The notes below the pieces were generated by a model that saw nothing but the letters and a program-made list of their open reading frames with translations, searched no databases and had not been told where the DNA came from. A stretch of 64,000 bases of DNA from Harmothoe impar (taxonomy: Eukaryota; Annelida; Polychaeta; Phyllodocida; Polynoidae), in assembly GCA_947462335.1 (NCBI GenBank), contig OX381708.1, positions 8,370,001 through 8,434,000 of the forward strand, read 5' to 3'. The position numbers and the translations under genes were made by a program. Position 1 is the stretch's first letter, and each line of letters opens with the position of its first letter. This document shows, piece after piece, positions 20,131 to 31,970 of the stretch.

Positions 20131-21190
20131 AAAGAGGACATACTGCTTTCAGAGGGCTAGGAATATGACACTATCCTAGTGTAGGCCTCATTGGCCCTAG
20201 CTATTCTATGGGATAGGGAAACTATCTGCAATGGCAAAATATGAGACTGTGAAAGAGTTTTATGATGTGTTCCTGCAAAAAAAAAGATTTCAGCAGGAGA
20301 TTGAGGAAGCAGGGAACAAATTGCTAGCAGCATTATATGGCCAGATGAAAGATTAAGACTTAGAGCATGCATATTTTTGACAGCAGAGTAAACATTTTCT
20401 TGTATAAATAATGGACGCAAATGCATCCTGGCCTGCAAACCGCAAAGGTATTACATGAATGAATACAGAACCTGTTGACACCTCGGACTGTTCGTTATAA
20501 AACCATGCAGCTTTTGAATAAACCTTTTATTCAATATTGGTTAGGCACTGCTCCTTTTAATAATATCTAGAGCTTTGACCTTGACCTTAGGTTATTGGTC
20601 AAATTTATGTGTATGTTTTAACTTCATGATGATTCACACCTTGTATCTTAAGTGCAGTGAACATAATGTTATGGTACTTCCAAAGTATGGTATATCATTG
20701 GAATAACCTTTACAAGATCTGGATTGACCTTCATGCAACTCACACACTCTGTTTTTCCTGACCCACCTTGTATCAATGTGCAGTTCAGTGATTAAAAAGA
20801 GGTATGGAGTGGATTTCATGTCCACATAGATGCAGACTTGCTGTTTTTCTGTGAATTAGTAATTTTGATTCATTATTGCAGTAAAATCACAAAATATGTG
20901 ACCTTGACCTTGGAAAATAATTCTGATCAATGCATCTGTCGAAGCTGATGTCAATTGGTATATCATAATAGTGAATATGTCAATAAGAAGCAAGAATATG
21001 GCTGTTTAACATTGAGAGGGAGTACAAAGGCGGCCATGTTGGATTTCAGGCACTTCCCCAAGGAGGATTCCCGTAAACTTTTTTTTTCTGAAATGTGCAT
21101 GTATCAAAGAGGTGAAAACCATTGAAAAAGCTAATGTAGCAATTTTGTTGACCTTGAAGTGTTCATTCACTGGACTAATTCCCCAGCACC
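20131..21190. other. Upstream region of the CCP-fibrinogen gene
   Basis: No coding exon is recognised. The promoter of the gene starting at 21191 should lie near its right end, but I see no decisive TATA or CpG island. Confidence 0.4.
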
Positions 21191-21314
21191 ATGTATGTGG
21201 CTGTAGTGCTGCTTCTTCTCTTCCCATGTTCCTACAGTCTCTTTACACCAAGTCTCCTCAATCTGAGAAGAAATTGCGGGACTGTCTCACAAAAACCAAA
21301 CCACATTTTCAGAG
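21191..21314 (+). CDS. Exon 1: signal peptide exon
   Basis: The first 41 codons plus one base end at donor AGAG|GTAGGT, leaving phase 1 as every following CCP exon requires. The hydrophobic core VAVVLLLLF with a cysteine/serine-rich end fits a secretory signal. Confidence 0.75.
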
Positions 21315-24300
21315 GTAGGTCTGACAATTTTTTATTACTTGAATTTAGTTTTTCATTATCTTAGAAGCTAAATCTATGATATAATGATTCAATTCTGAAT
21401 GGTATCAGCAGAGTGAGGTTATTTATTCTGAACTCCTAACAACTGCTAACTATCTTCATCAGTCATCTGTTTTAACCAGATATGACAATGGGGTAATGTC
21501 ATGTAGATGGGCCTTTTTTCAATATTTTCTGTTGTGTATGGAACAGAAGGGGTAACGGGGAAAACACAAGTATACTTTTCATCCTATGCTGCTTTTGACA
21601 AATAAGTAAGGAAGTAAGACCATTGCATATCAGAATTTACAGATAATAAGATAGACTGTTGGGAACTATCAGTCTCCTTGTAATAAAAGGCCATAGCTAC
21701 ATTCATAATTCATGAAGCATTGTGACCCTTGGCTTTTGAAAGTTTTTCAGTAGCTATGGGTTGACACTTTAAGGCTAGGTCAAATCATATAGTGGTGAGG
21801 AGGGTGCTGTGGGTGCTATTCCCAAGTAGTCCCAGCTTTTACAATCTTGTTTCACCTTATCTAGATTTATATACCATCAATTGGCATCAAATTGTGGCCT
21901 TCATATGGGACTTTTAAGAAATAGTTACTTTTCTGTTTCCGTTGGGTTGCCTAATTTGCATCCATATAAGTTTAAACTTTTTTGGTTTTGGCTTTCGTAT
22001 GAGACACACAAATTTATTCAATTGAAGGTTTGCAAGTTCGATTGAACTCAAATTTGCTAAGATCAGGTGGTTCTTGGTATTGCCCCGTTTGGCTCAGATT
22101 GGGTTTTGGACAGACTGCCCACTTTGGGCTTAGATCAGGTTTTGGAAGGGCTACCCGCTTCGGGCTCAGATCAGGTTTTGGATGGGCTGCCCCCTTTGCG
22201 ATCAGATTGGGTTTTGGATGGGCTGCAATTGTTAGGACCAGATCGGGTTTTGGATGGGCAGCCCACATTGGGCTCAGATTGATTTTTGAATGGTCTGGCC
22301 AATTTGGTGCCACAGCTGATAACTGACAACTAATAATTTTTGGGGTTTTAGAATTGAATAAGATATCCTAGGTCCTGCGAATAAATGCTAAGGCAATACT
22401 CATACTCTTCCTATCCAATTATGGAAGTATCAAGCAGGCCTAGTTAAATCAGGTTTAAGCCACATGCAGCATTGACAAGTGTCTAGGCTGTATAACCGGC
22501 TTCATACCTACATGAAGCATACAAGTCTGGTGTTAAGCAAATAGTAATGCCACCGAAATAGTTTCTACACTGGATAGCTGCTAAGGGAAAACTCTATAAT
22601 TTGTAAAGTAGTGACGTCTGGTGTCACTGATCAGAACTTCTAGACCAGTTGTCCTGTTTAAACCCAATCTCAGCCCACATCAGGAAGCCTGCTTTGAAAC
22701 TCATCTGAGCCCAAAACGGAGAGCCCAATCAGGGCCACACTTAAGCCCAGCCTTCTGCCCAAGTGAAAGGAAAACCGGCAGCCCGCTTTGAAACTGATCT
22801 GAGCCCAAAACAGGCAGCCCAACCAAGCCCTCTGCCCAACATGAACCCAATTGTAACTAATCCAAGCATGAATCGGGCAGCCCCTTTTGAAACTGATCTG
22901 GGCCCAACCCAGGCAGCCTGGTCAGGGCCACACTTCAGCCCAGCCATCTGCCCAACATGAAACCCAGGTGAGTTTTGCCGAACTTTAAACAGCTGATCTG
23001 ATATAAAACCAAATTGGCACCGCTCCGGCTTACTACTAGGGTAAGGGCGTTGGCTAACTTGGGGTAATATCAGATGCACTAAGATACCTAATTGAAGTAA
23101 CTATCAACTGTAATTATATAACTGCACCCCTTGAGGCATCTGTATAATGAACACTATAATTACATCCAATTACATCCAAGCTTGGGAGATTATCTCCCCT
23201 ACTACAGAGGAATGCAACGGGAAGGTGTTTCACAAACACTATAATAATTCAATCCTCATCAAGGTGTTTCTAAAACTCAACCACTCATTGAGATCATATG
23301 TGTTTATATAAATTAGTATTAATACATTGCACTGATTTAAATGGGCAGACTGAATGATGTTTTAGTTAATCAATTTTAGAACAATTTTACAGCCAATGGT
23401 ACTAGCGCCTAACAAGGATCAATCTGTGTTTAACATTTTCCAACCGTAAATATACATTTATGAACGACCCCTTATGAATATTTCAAACTGTAGTCCTTTG
23501 TCCATTATTAAGACATTTCTCTTATGTATACACAATCTCATATTACATCTGGTGAAACACCTCCCAGGTGCAAAATAATCCTTTTTCCATTCCTCATGGT
23601 GGCTGCAAAGCCAATTACCTGAGGAAGTAGACCATATTACCTCAAGGACGATAACCATTAAAGACTCTGAGCTTAAGGACAATAACCTTTAAGGACTCAT
23701 GCCATTAAACAGTTCAAGATGCATATCTAGGACTAGCTGTTATAGCTTTATCATTTTTCCCAAATGGGTTTCTTATAGCAGTGGAATTAAGATGGAACAA
23801 ACTCTTTTACTTTGTGCAGCGGAATAAAATTTACTTTTGACATGATTTTTTGCGGTAATAATTGAAAACTGATATTGATGTTTATGCCTCTTTCTTTTGT
23901 TGGTATTCAAATTAATGATCACAGTTACTCATTTTAGACTCGCTGAAAATATTGAAGGCAATTTCTTAATTACAGTGTTGAACTTATGTTTTAGGATTCA
24001 ATTCAATTCAATTCAAAATTCTTTTATTTATACTGGAAAAACAGTAGGTCAGAGACCTGTATTCACCTTATTCCAGTCAATGGAACATATATCCAAATAA
24101 TCACATAATTCTTCAGATCGTACATGTAAATGACATAAATATAAAAATGATTTTAGGCATAGGCTTAGAGCCATGACTTAGTATAATAGTGAGAAAGAGG
24201 TTAGTTTTGTACTCATAGTGGTGGCTGATGTTGTTGCCAATTGGACTGATGTTGTAGTCCTGGTTGAATGGTGGTCAGTCATTCAACTGTAGTAATGGTA

Positions 24301-27300
24301 GGTCTCTGGTTAAAACTACAGGCAATGTTCAATAAAGAACTACAGATAAAAATACAGGATAAATATATTATGCATATTCGAATATTTGAATATTCAAACA
24401 TAAGTGGCAATTAGGTCTAGGTGGTGTTTTTTATTCCAGGCTGAAAATTTGTTACTATCCCTAATAGCTCTATTTTCAACAGTTAACTCATTCCAGGCCC
24501 CAGCCAGTCTGTACCTCAGACTCCTAGCATAGGCAGGATTAATAGCTCTTTTCTGGATAAGCAAACGCTGATCCCTGCGTCTTGTAGCTACATTAATGAC
24601 ATGTAGCTCATCTACATTTAACGATTTTTTGAAAGCAAGTTCCATAATGTGCATATGTCTTCTATCCTTTAATTTGTTTAGTTTAGCTTTCCTATGCAGA
24701 GCAGCAGTATTTAAAATTCCTGTTCTTCTGTAAGCTATTCTGAGGCTTCTGTTAAGTAATTTTTGGACTCCTTCCAGGCTAGTCTTAGAGGCTACATCAT
24801 AAAACACATCACAGTAATCAATGATGGGCACAACCATTGTTTTCACAACCTTCACAGCAACATTTTCAGGCATTTCATATTTTACATAATTAAACATAAA
24901 TACTTTATGTCTCACACTGTGGACAACGGTAGGTATATGATGGTTAAAATTCAGCATAGGGTCAAGGGTAACCCCAAGGTACCTATAAGATGGAGCATAG
25001 GAGATTACATCATTACCTATACGCAGGTTTGGCCTTACCAGGCGGCGTCTTAGGGCTTTATTAGCAAATGACATATATTTTGTTTTCTTACTGTTTAGAG
25101 AAAGTTTATTAGTATTGCACCAAAGAGAGATATTATTTAAGTCATTATTAATAAGATTAGTCATATTAGTTTCAGGTGGGTGGTCAATATAAATAACTGT
25201 ATCATCAGCATAATGCTGACAGTATAAGTTTGTTAATGAAGAGTGCATGTCATTTATATAGGTTAAAAATAATAATGGTCCTAACACAGAACCCTGTGGA
25301 ACCCCACAAGTAACATTATGGTACTCAGATAGTATACCATTTGCTTTGGTTCTTTGTCTTCTGTCTGAAAGATAATTATCTAGTAGGGAGGTAGCTGAAT
25401 TTTGAAGGCCTAAATTTGTTAGTTTAATTTTAAGTATATTGTGGTTTAAAGTATCAAAAGCTTTCGAAAAATCAAGGAATATAGCTGTTGTGCATTTCTG
25501 TTTATTTAATGATTCAAAAATATTATTAGTTAATTTTTCTATTGAATTAAAGGTTGATCTATTTGGCCTAAATCCATCTTGGTTGTCATAAAGTATGTTA
25601 TTATCTAAAAGGTAGTCAAGTAATTGTTTATGAAGGACTTTTTCCATTAATTTAGCTGGAAGTGGCAATATAGAGATGGGTCTGAGGTTATTTACATCTG
25701 CTCTGTCTCCACCTTTGGGCAAGGGTGTTACTATGGCTTCTTTCCAGGCATGAGGGAAAACAGAGGTTCTTATGACTAGGTTGATTAAGTGTAGGAGGTG
25801 GTAAGGTAGTGTTGTGAATGTGTCTTTAAAGACTTGTGTAGAGATGTTAAGTATTCCTGATGATTTATTCATGTTAATCTTTTTAATTAATTTCTTCACT
25901 ATATCTATATTACAATCCTTAAAGGCAAAGTTTTGGGGTAAGGGGGGGATGTTGCTCTGAAAAGGTAAATTTAGGTTTTGTGCTAATTTGGGTCCTATAG
26001 TTGCAAAGTAACTATTAATGAAATTGGCAGTTTGGTCGAATGGAATTTGTTTCTTATTTGTCTTATCATAAAGGCTATAAATTGGAGATTTGTTTTTTGG
26101 GTTCATTAAGTTATTAATACTCTTCCAGTATTCTTTTGGTTTATTGTGATTTTTTACGAATTGTTGCTTATTATACCTGTTACGTGCAAGGCGTTTTTCA
26201 TTATTGGCCAGATTTCTTAAGAAAATTGCAATATTATGATCATCATCATCCAATGTGCGTCGGTATTTTTTCATAGCATCATCTCTGTCTTTGAAAAGTG
26301 TTAGTAAGTCATTAGTAACCCATTCTTTCTTCTTCTGTGTACAATTAAAAGTCTTGATAGGACAAGTAAAGTTAAGTAGGAAGTGTATTTTGTCCAATAA
26401 GATATTCCAAGCTATATTGGGATCTGGGGCATCCCAGAAGGTATTCCAGTTAATATTCTTTAGGCCTGTTGTATAATTATCTACTACATAATCTTTGTAA
26501 GTGCGGCCAGTGAATACAATAGGTACCTTAGCTGTGGTTACATGCCTTCTTGTAACAAATATGGGATAATGATCAGTCACCGTGATGTGAGAGACACCAG
26601 ATGAGTAAACCCTCAAATCTTTTCGCCAATCCAATGTGTGTCCTGGCAGATAGTTCATGCCATACATGAAGGTATACATAATCTCCAGATGGTAAATACA
26701 ATAGCTGATTAAGGGAAAGTACCATGTATTTGAATACAAATTTAGCTAAAAGAAGGGTTTTCATAAGGTGGCCTTTGGGTAGGAACTCACATTTCCCTTT
26801 AAGGTTCAAATTACCATTTTAAGCTCCAGCTTGTACCCTCAGCTTTTATTTAATCCCAAACATGCCTCTATAGATTACAGTAGTTAAGGTGCCATAATCA
26901 GAACAGATCTTTGCAGCTTGAATGGCTAGGATGTTGGTTGGCCCACTCTTACCTTATATTGGACATCTTCTACAAGGATCTTGATGATGTAGAATTCTAC
27001 TGGAGTAACTTAAGCTTGTAGTCTGTAGATGATATTTCTGCCAGTGTCTTGTAGGCAAAGGGTGTCTTTTGAAGTCCCTCTTTCTGCTTGATGTGTGGCC
27101 TGTTCTATTGGGTTGTTCTTTTCAATCTTTTCGCCAATCCTTCTGATAATGTATATTGAGAGTATTTTTCTGACCATCAAAACTAGAGTGATGGGACTGA
27201 GGTCTCCTCGCCTTGCCTGGTTTCTACATTGGTGTTAGTAAGCCCTATTTTATTTCCATTGGATATTCTCCTGTTTGGATATTACATTGAGTATCACCGT

Positions 27301-30300
27301 AATCTTTTTTGCTGTTGTTTTTCAGTTTTTAGGCCATGATGAAGGTTCTGTTCCTGCTTGATGATGGTCATATCTCTTGCTTTCTTCTCATACACAGGCA
27401 TCTCACCATGTGAAAATGGCAATCAGATTGTTGAGAACGCACGGATTGATAGTACCTTCAGAGATAAGAAAGGGAGACTTGCACTGACAGTCATCTGTGA
27501 ATGCGGAGCTTTATTCCCAGATGGGACAACGACCAGAACTATCCACAATGTCAGAGGGAAGTGGATAGTGACCGAACACTGTGTTAGTAAGTCAACCATT
27601 TAGCCCTTCTCATATCAATACTATTGTAAGAATTAGGCCTTAAATAACTGTCTTAAAACCATAAAAATGTCTAGGCTAGTATTGAATATATTCATTAATA
27701 TATCTGTTAAAAAAATCTAAATAGTTTAATATGAAATAGAGAGCACTTTAAATGTTGATTAGGTATTTTTGACTAGCAATGAATGTGTTTGTTACGTATT
27801 TTAGGCGTTTTGGGCACATGCATATGTTTATACACTGGCAGGATGTTGGGACAGAGGGGAGGAGGTTTTGGTCTTGGATCCTCATTTACCTGTTTAGGGC
27901 CGACTGAATGGTAGGCTGAATGGTAGAAGCCAGACTTATTCATAAGGACAGAATGAGTGATAGCAGAATGTTATTGCACATACTGTGTACACTTACCCTA
28001 GGTTAGCCACTTATTACAGTTACATGACTGTTTTGAACTTACAGTACCAACCTGCACTATACCCTTGATCACCAATGCTGATGTGACCCCTGAGAGTGGA
28101 ACGGTGAACTACTTCGGTTCAATGAGTGTGGCATGTGATGATGGACACATTGTCCCATCTGATGACTCTGTCTCCTACACATCTTTCTGCCTCCCTGACG
28201 GCTCTTGGACTAGAACAGAATCCTGTGTTGGTGTGTACACCACAGTAACTGTCGCTCTACAGATGCTGATTTTACAATTCTGATAACTGAAATTGAAATG
28301 TACATACAAAAGGCCAGGTTTGGACACCCATCAATAAATCCTAAGCAATCAATTTTTGTTTCAGTCTGATTTTCTGCCTGCTTTTTAAACAAAGTAAGGG
28401 TATGGCAAACACAATTTCACCTCTATTTACCTATTTATTTGATCTCATCAGGAAGTCATTTAAAATCTAATTTGGGCATTGTACAATTCTGCAAGATATA
28501 TTCAACACTAAGAAAAGAAATTTACAAACATATTAATCCAAAGAGGGAATCTTTACTTTATAGAAATCCCAGATTGTGTGACCCCAATAGTAGAGAACGT
28601 TGTTAGTATAACAGCAGGACCGTTTAGCTACAAAGATGAGGTGACTGTAACCTGTGATGATGGCTACAAGCTCTGTGATGGTATGGGAGCTTACACTGCC
28701 ACATGCCGCATAGACGGGACTTGGAGCAGAACAGACTGCTGCAGACGTAAGTATGACAAACACCACTTATGGAACAGATTTTTTGGTAAACAGAGAGCAT
28801 GCTATTTCTGACATAGAGACTTAATTGTTTGATAGAACAATATGGTTTGCATATATAGGCAACACAATTTATAAGAAATGGTAAGTCTGTTTACATTTTA
28901 GTTCAGTTGCTATTCTTATGTATCCAGTACAGGTTTTGCATCAATGTATACCCTACAAGTTTGCATGACATGCTTCACTGTTAGAATATAGACTGCTGAA
29001 TGGTACTGGTTTATTTAATTAACTGATTATATATGTGAAAGATAAATGAAAAATGCTCATCTAATGCTATAAGAATCAGAAAATGTGAACACAGTTTGAC
29101 CTGCATTCATAGGTTATTGAACATCTTGGCGTAATCAATTTTGCCAAGTGCTTTCCTCTGTATATTAATGCATCATTTATATATATATCACAGCTGTAGT
29201 GTGTGCTGCTGAGGGTCGGTCTGGCACAGGACTATATAACAACATGCTGCCTGACCTGTCCTACCCCACAACCATCTCTGTACCATGTGATGATGAACAT
29301 GAGACATCTGATTCAGCCAAGTCGTATGAGGCTACATGCACATCCAGTGGCACTTGGAGTTTCACAGAGGACTGCAGTAAGTTTATGAATGAGTGGTGGT
29401 GGTTATAACAATTTGAATAGAAGACCATAAGGGTGTATTCCACCGACGGAATCAGCCATATTTTTGTCTGTCAGCCGAGATTATCCCATAAGTTTAACAT
29501 TATAGACATTTAGAGGATATTTAAGACGAGGTATATAAAGAATCTGATGTCTGATTTACTCCAGCATACTACATGGATCAAATCCACTGATGTCCTACTT
29601 TTTAAACATTAATTTTGTACAACATTTCAGCTGTATGTCTAGCAGTTCCAGTTTATAGAACAATGCAAACAGATGATGTGATACCTAAAACTGCGGTTGG
29701 TGGATCTGTCACTGTGACTTGTAGTGGCGGACATGAAGTTGCTGGCAGGATCGGAGAGACCGAGTATACCGCAACCTGTACAGCCAATGGATGGGACACC
29801 ATACTGTCTTGTGGTGAGACCCTCTTTACTTAGTTTGCTCTAATGTCATTGTTAACTGATCTCTTAAGGTGGGTCGCTACCCTTGGGTCAAAGTCACTCA
29901 ATTTTTTTTACAGGCAGTTTAAATCATATGGAATTAAAAAAATGCAAAGAAAAATAGCGGCTAAAAATAGTATTCAGTATAAGCAGAATTTGTTTTAACT
30001 CTCTCAGAAAATAGTTCAGATCATTTGCTAACATGTGATAGTATTTTGATAGGGGTCCCGAGCATATTTTCAGGGTTTTGGGCCTTTGGAAATGAAAAAT
30101 AACGCAAAAAAATGACTAGATTAAATATATGGCATTGCATGATGGGTAAAATGGCAAAAGTCAATGTATGAAATTGTCATGATTTATACCTTCGGTCATT
30201 TTGAGCAATATCATAGCATCTTCAGTATTCTAAATAGTAAATATCTCAAATGTACTAGCTCATGTTTAAAAAAAAAAATGAAAATAATCAGTTACCAATA

Positions 30301-31970
30301 TATTATATATTCAAAGTATCACAAAATGCACAATTTTGCTTGGAATGATCTAAATTTTGATACAGTATGGGGAATGTATATATGTATCTGTCCATGCAAT
30401 ATTAGCCCATTCTGATAGATTTACGAATTTGAAGAAGGGTAGCGATGCAACATTTCTTATGATACACCTATGCAGCCTCGCTGCGTGACTCACTAGTTCT
30501 GCATTGCTGCATCATGCTGATCCTTTAGGACTTACAAAGTTTTCAATGCTGCTTTTCCATAATGTTTTTCCTTCCTTGATTTAGGTTATATTGACTGTCA
30601 GGAAGTCAGTCAGCGGGGGTTGCCAGACTTTGCATTTTACACTATGTACCCTGGTGGGGGCCCAACAGCAATCTCCACAGTGTGCTTCTTTGGTGCAACG
30701 GTAATGTGGCAAATACTTTCTATGAAGATTTGAATTTCAAAAACTCTTATAGATCTTTGATAAAGAGAAGCATGCACACCCGCGTTTAAAGATGTGACCA
30801 CTCTCATTTATCAACAAGTTGTAATGACAACTTGTAGAAAGTATTTGATATTTCATAGTACATGCATATTTTTGCCTCTTTGCATATTTTGCATATTTTG
30901 ACATGAGGACAAAATAGACAAGGTGATTTTAGCACAATAATGTTTACCAATTTGATTGTTAGGCAATCCAAATCAGAATCAACGGTGGCCCGGCAGACTT
31001 CGATGTAGGCTGGGATGCCTATGTGGCAGGGTTCGGGTCCTTACAAGGCCTCTGGATCGGCCTTGACAACATCCATCTCCTGACTTCATCCAGGAACTAT
31101 GGACTCTGGATCGCTATGTTTGCTGGCGGTCCACAAATGAATGCTTACTATACATCATTCTCAATCGGAGATGCCAGCACTAACTACAGGCTCAGCATTT
31201 CAGGCTATTATGATAATTGGAACCCTGGTGAGGAAACATTTACTAGTTGAAGGGTTATCCTGCCTTACTTGCCATATCAATAAACCTGGACATTTTCATA
31301 TCAAACTTCCAATGAAATTAAAGTGATCAGAGGTTAGATCCTGATTACATCATCTAAGTGTAGATCAATTGAATGTACCACTTGTTTTTTGCATTGCTTA
31401 TGGACATATTTTTTAGTGGAATAAGCGTTCTGTAATAAGTTCCTCTTGTTCTTTTTTTGTGCGACCTTACATAAAACCTTCGAGTTAGGTTCATAATGGC
31501 AATTTGTCACAAGAAATCTAACCAAAATCACTTAAACCCTAGATTGAAAAAAGCATAGATCTATAGGTTTCTAATAAAAATGTCAACTTATTTCTTGAGT
31601 GTTCTTAATAGTAAGCAACATGAGTAAGTTTTCTAACACTAATACCATTATTCTCCTAATTCCAGCGGGAGATTCTCTGAGCTACCATGATGGACAGGAG
31701 TTTACAACCAGAGACCAAGATAATGACCAGAACCCATCTGCTAACTGTGCAGACCTCCACACGGGCGGCTGGTGGTTTAACAACTGTCAGGAATCAAACC
31801 TCAATGGTAAATACAATGAGAACAACAACATGGGCATCATCTGGGAGTCATGGCTGGGGCCCACTACATCTGTGGTAACCACTTACATATCTCTCACACC
31901 CCCACCGGCTGCTGCTGCTGCTGCAGCAGATGCTGCTACTGTTCAGTTTGGGCAGCTGCCCCAGAATTAA
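21191..31970 (+). CDS. Secreted CCP (sushi) and fibrinogen-domain protein, 9 coding exons
   Basis: Predicted join: 21191-21314, 27398-27586, 28045-28230, 28564-28746, 29194-29376, 29631-29813, 30585-30700, 30963-31227, 31666-31970 (577 residues). The start ATG (context CACCATG) gives MYVAVVLLLLFPCSYS, a clear signal peptide. Five CCP-like modules follow, each a phase 1-1 exon. Three exons then encode a fibrinogen-related domain, with GWWFNNCQESNLNGKY and the Ca-site-like DQDND. CCP plus FReD suggests an extracellular pattern-recognition or adhesion protein, as in lectin-like FREPs; ligand unknown. All junctions keep phase, which strongly supports the model. The 6 kb first intron holds an antisense LINE. 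Further exons in that intron cannot be excluded. Confidence 0.82.
22035..22975. repeat. Inverted minisatellite arrays (GGGCTCAGAT / ATCTGAGCCC) in intron 1
   Basis: The left array (22060-22300) has ~40 bp units such as GGGCTCAGATCAGGTTTTGG. The right array (22650-22960) has complementary units such as GAAACTGATCTGAGCCCAAA. The ~330 bp centre is unrelated. This is the same design as the arrays at 18846-20130, in a likely foldback element. Confidence 0.75.
22976..23996. other. Intron 1, no exon seen
   Basis: AT-rich intronic DNA between the inverted arrays and the LINE tail. Confidence 0.4.
23997..26810 (-). mobile_element. 5'-truncated non-LTR retrotransposon with (TTGAA)n tail
   Basis: In the minus sense it runs from a cut in the endonuclease domain (about 26810) through RT to a 3' UTR. 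The UTR ends in an ATAAA-containing stretch and a TTGAATTGAATTGAATTGAA tail at 23999-24018. The short-repeat tail and the RT type suggest the Jockey/CR1/L2 group; the exact clade is not determined. It is antisense to the host gene intron. Confidence 0.85.
24394..26739 (-). CDS. Endonuclease (C-terminal part) and reverse transcriptase of a LINE
   Basis: A 781-codon open frame. Near residues 45-65 is the last endonuclease box (HITVTDHYPIF). RT blocks follow: AIVTPLPKGGDRADVNNLRPIS, a second block ending DFSKAFDTLNH, the CGVPQGSVLGPLLF box, and the catalytic HYADDTVIY near residue 545. The C-terminal part lacks an RNase H. There is no stop or frameshift, so the insertion is young, but the missing 5' half of the endonuclease makes it unable to move alone. 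The first ~30 residues may not belong to the original frame. Confidence 0.88.
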   Translation of the reverse strand: MYSNTWYFPLISYCIYHLEIMYTFMYGMNYLPGHTLDWRKDLRVYSSGVSHITVTDHYPIFVTRRHVTTAKVPIVFTGRTYKDYVVDNYTTGLKNINWNTFWDAPDPNIAWNILLDKIHFLLNFTCPIKTFNCTQKKKEWVTNDLLTLFKDRDDAMKKYRRTLDDDDHNIAIFLRNLANNEKRLARNRYNKQQFVKNHNKPKEYWKSINNLMNPKNKSPIYSLYDKTNKKQIPFDQTANFINSYFATIGPKLAQNLNLPFQSNIPPLPQNFAFKDCNIDIVKKLIKKINMNKSSGILNISTQVFKDTFTTLPYHLLHLINLVIRTSVFPHAWKEAIVTPLPKGGDRADVNNLRPISILPLPAKLMEKVLHKQLLDYLLDNNILYDNQDGFRPNRSTFNSIEKLTNNIFESLNKQKCTTAIFLDFSKAFDTLNHNILKIKLTNLGLQNSATSLLDNYLSDRRQRTKANGILSEYHNVTCGVPQGSVLGPLLFLTYINDMHSSLTNLYCQHYADDTVIYIDHPPETNMTNLINNDLNNISLWCNTNKLSLNSKKTKYMSFANKALRRRLVRPNLRIGNDVISYAPSYRYLGVTLDPMLNFNHHIPTVVHSVRHKVFMFNYVKYEMPENVAVKVVKTMVVPIIDYCDVFYDVASKTSLEGVQKLLNRSLRIAYRRTGILNTAALHRKAKLNKLKDRRHMHIMELAFKKSLNVDELHVINVATRRRDQRLLIQKRAINPAYARSLRYRLAGAWNELTVENRAIRDSNKFSAWNKKHHLDLIATYV
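26880..27230 (-). pseudogene. Decayed RT fragment of a second LINE family
   Basis: The minus strand reads GDLSPITLVLMVRKILSIYI then IRRIGEKIEKNNPIEQATH, an RT block-2-like sequence (RPIxLL...KILxxIxxxRI). A frame change then gives TPFAYKTLAEI, and another gives QYKVRVG. Multiple frameshifts and stops show an old relic, different in sequence from the LINE next to it. Confidence 0.55.
27398..27586 (+). CDS. Exon 2: CCP-like module 1
   Basis: Phase 1-1, 189 bases. It begins SPCENGNQIVENA and ends GKWIVTEHC. Cysteines and the tryptophan sit at CCP positions, although the middle (CECGALFPDG) is unusual. Confidence 0.75.
28045..28230 (+). CDS. Exon 3: CCP module 2
   Basis: Phase 1-1, 186 bases. 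The pattern is PTCTIP, SVACDDGH, SFCLPDGSWTRTESC, four CCP cysteines and the conserved W. Confidence 0.82.
28564..28746 (+). CDS. Exon 4: CCP module 3
   Basis: Phase 1-1, 183 bases, with IPDCVTP, VTCDDGYKLCDG, ATCRIDGTWSRTDC. It is the clearest CCP of the set. Confidence 0.85.
29194..29376 (+). CDS. Exon 5: CCP module 4
   Basis: Phase 1-1, 183 bases, with VVCAAEG, SVPCDDEHE, ATCTSSGTWSFTEDC. Confidence 0.82.
29631..29813 (+). CDS. Exon 6: CCP module 5
   Basis: Phase 1-1, 183 bases, with AVCLAVP, VTVTCSGGHEV, ATCTANGWDTILSC. Confidence 0.82.
30585..30700 (+). CDS. Exon 7: start of fibrinogen-related domain
   Basis: Phase 1 in, phase 0 out. IDCQEVSQRGLPDFAFYTMY matches the FReD entry (DC..V...G....G.Y.I.P). 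The following VCFFGAT is shorter than the usual VYCDM...GGGWTV, so part of the canonical strand appears lost or is spliced differently. Confidence 0.75.
30963..31227 (+). CDS. Exon 8: central fibrinogen-related domain
   Basis: Phase 0 in, phase 1 out. IQIRINGGPADFDVGWDAY then GFGSLQGLWIGLDNIHLLT is the diagnostic FReD core. Confidence 0.85.
31666..31970 (+). CDS. Exon 9: C-terminal fibrinogen-related domain and Ala-rich tail
   Basis: It contains DSLSYHDGQEFTTRDQDND, NCADLHTGGWWFNNC and SNLNGKY, then a Pro/Ala-rich tail (PPPAAAAAAADAAT) and TAA. The tail replaces the usual short basic FReD end. Confidence 0.88.

Noticed and set aside
22014..23079. Proline-rich frames of ~100 codons
   Set aside because: They are produced by ~40 bp repeat units of the inverted arrays in the intron.
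21191..31970. Naming the gene as complement factor H or a ficolin
   Set aside because: CCP and fibrinogen modules are each common in many families; the combination does not match either vertebrate gene.
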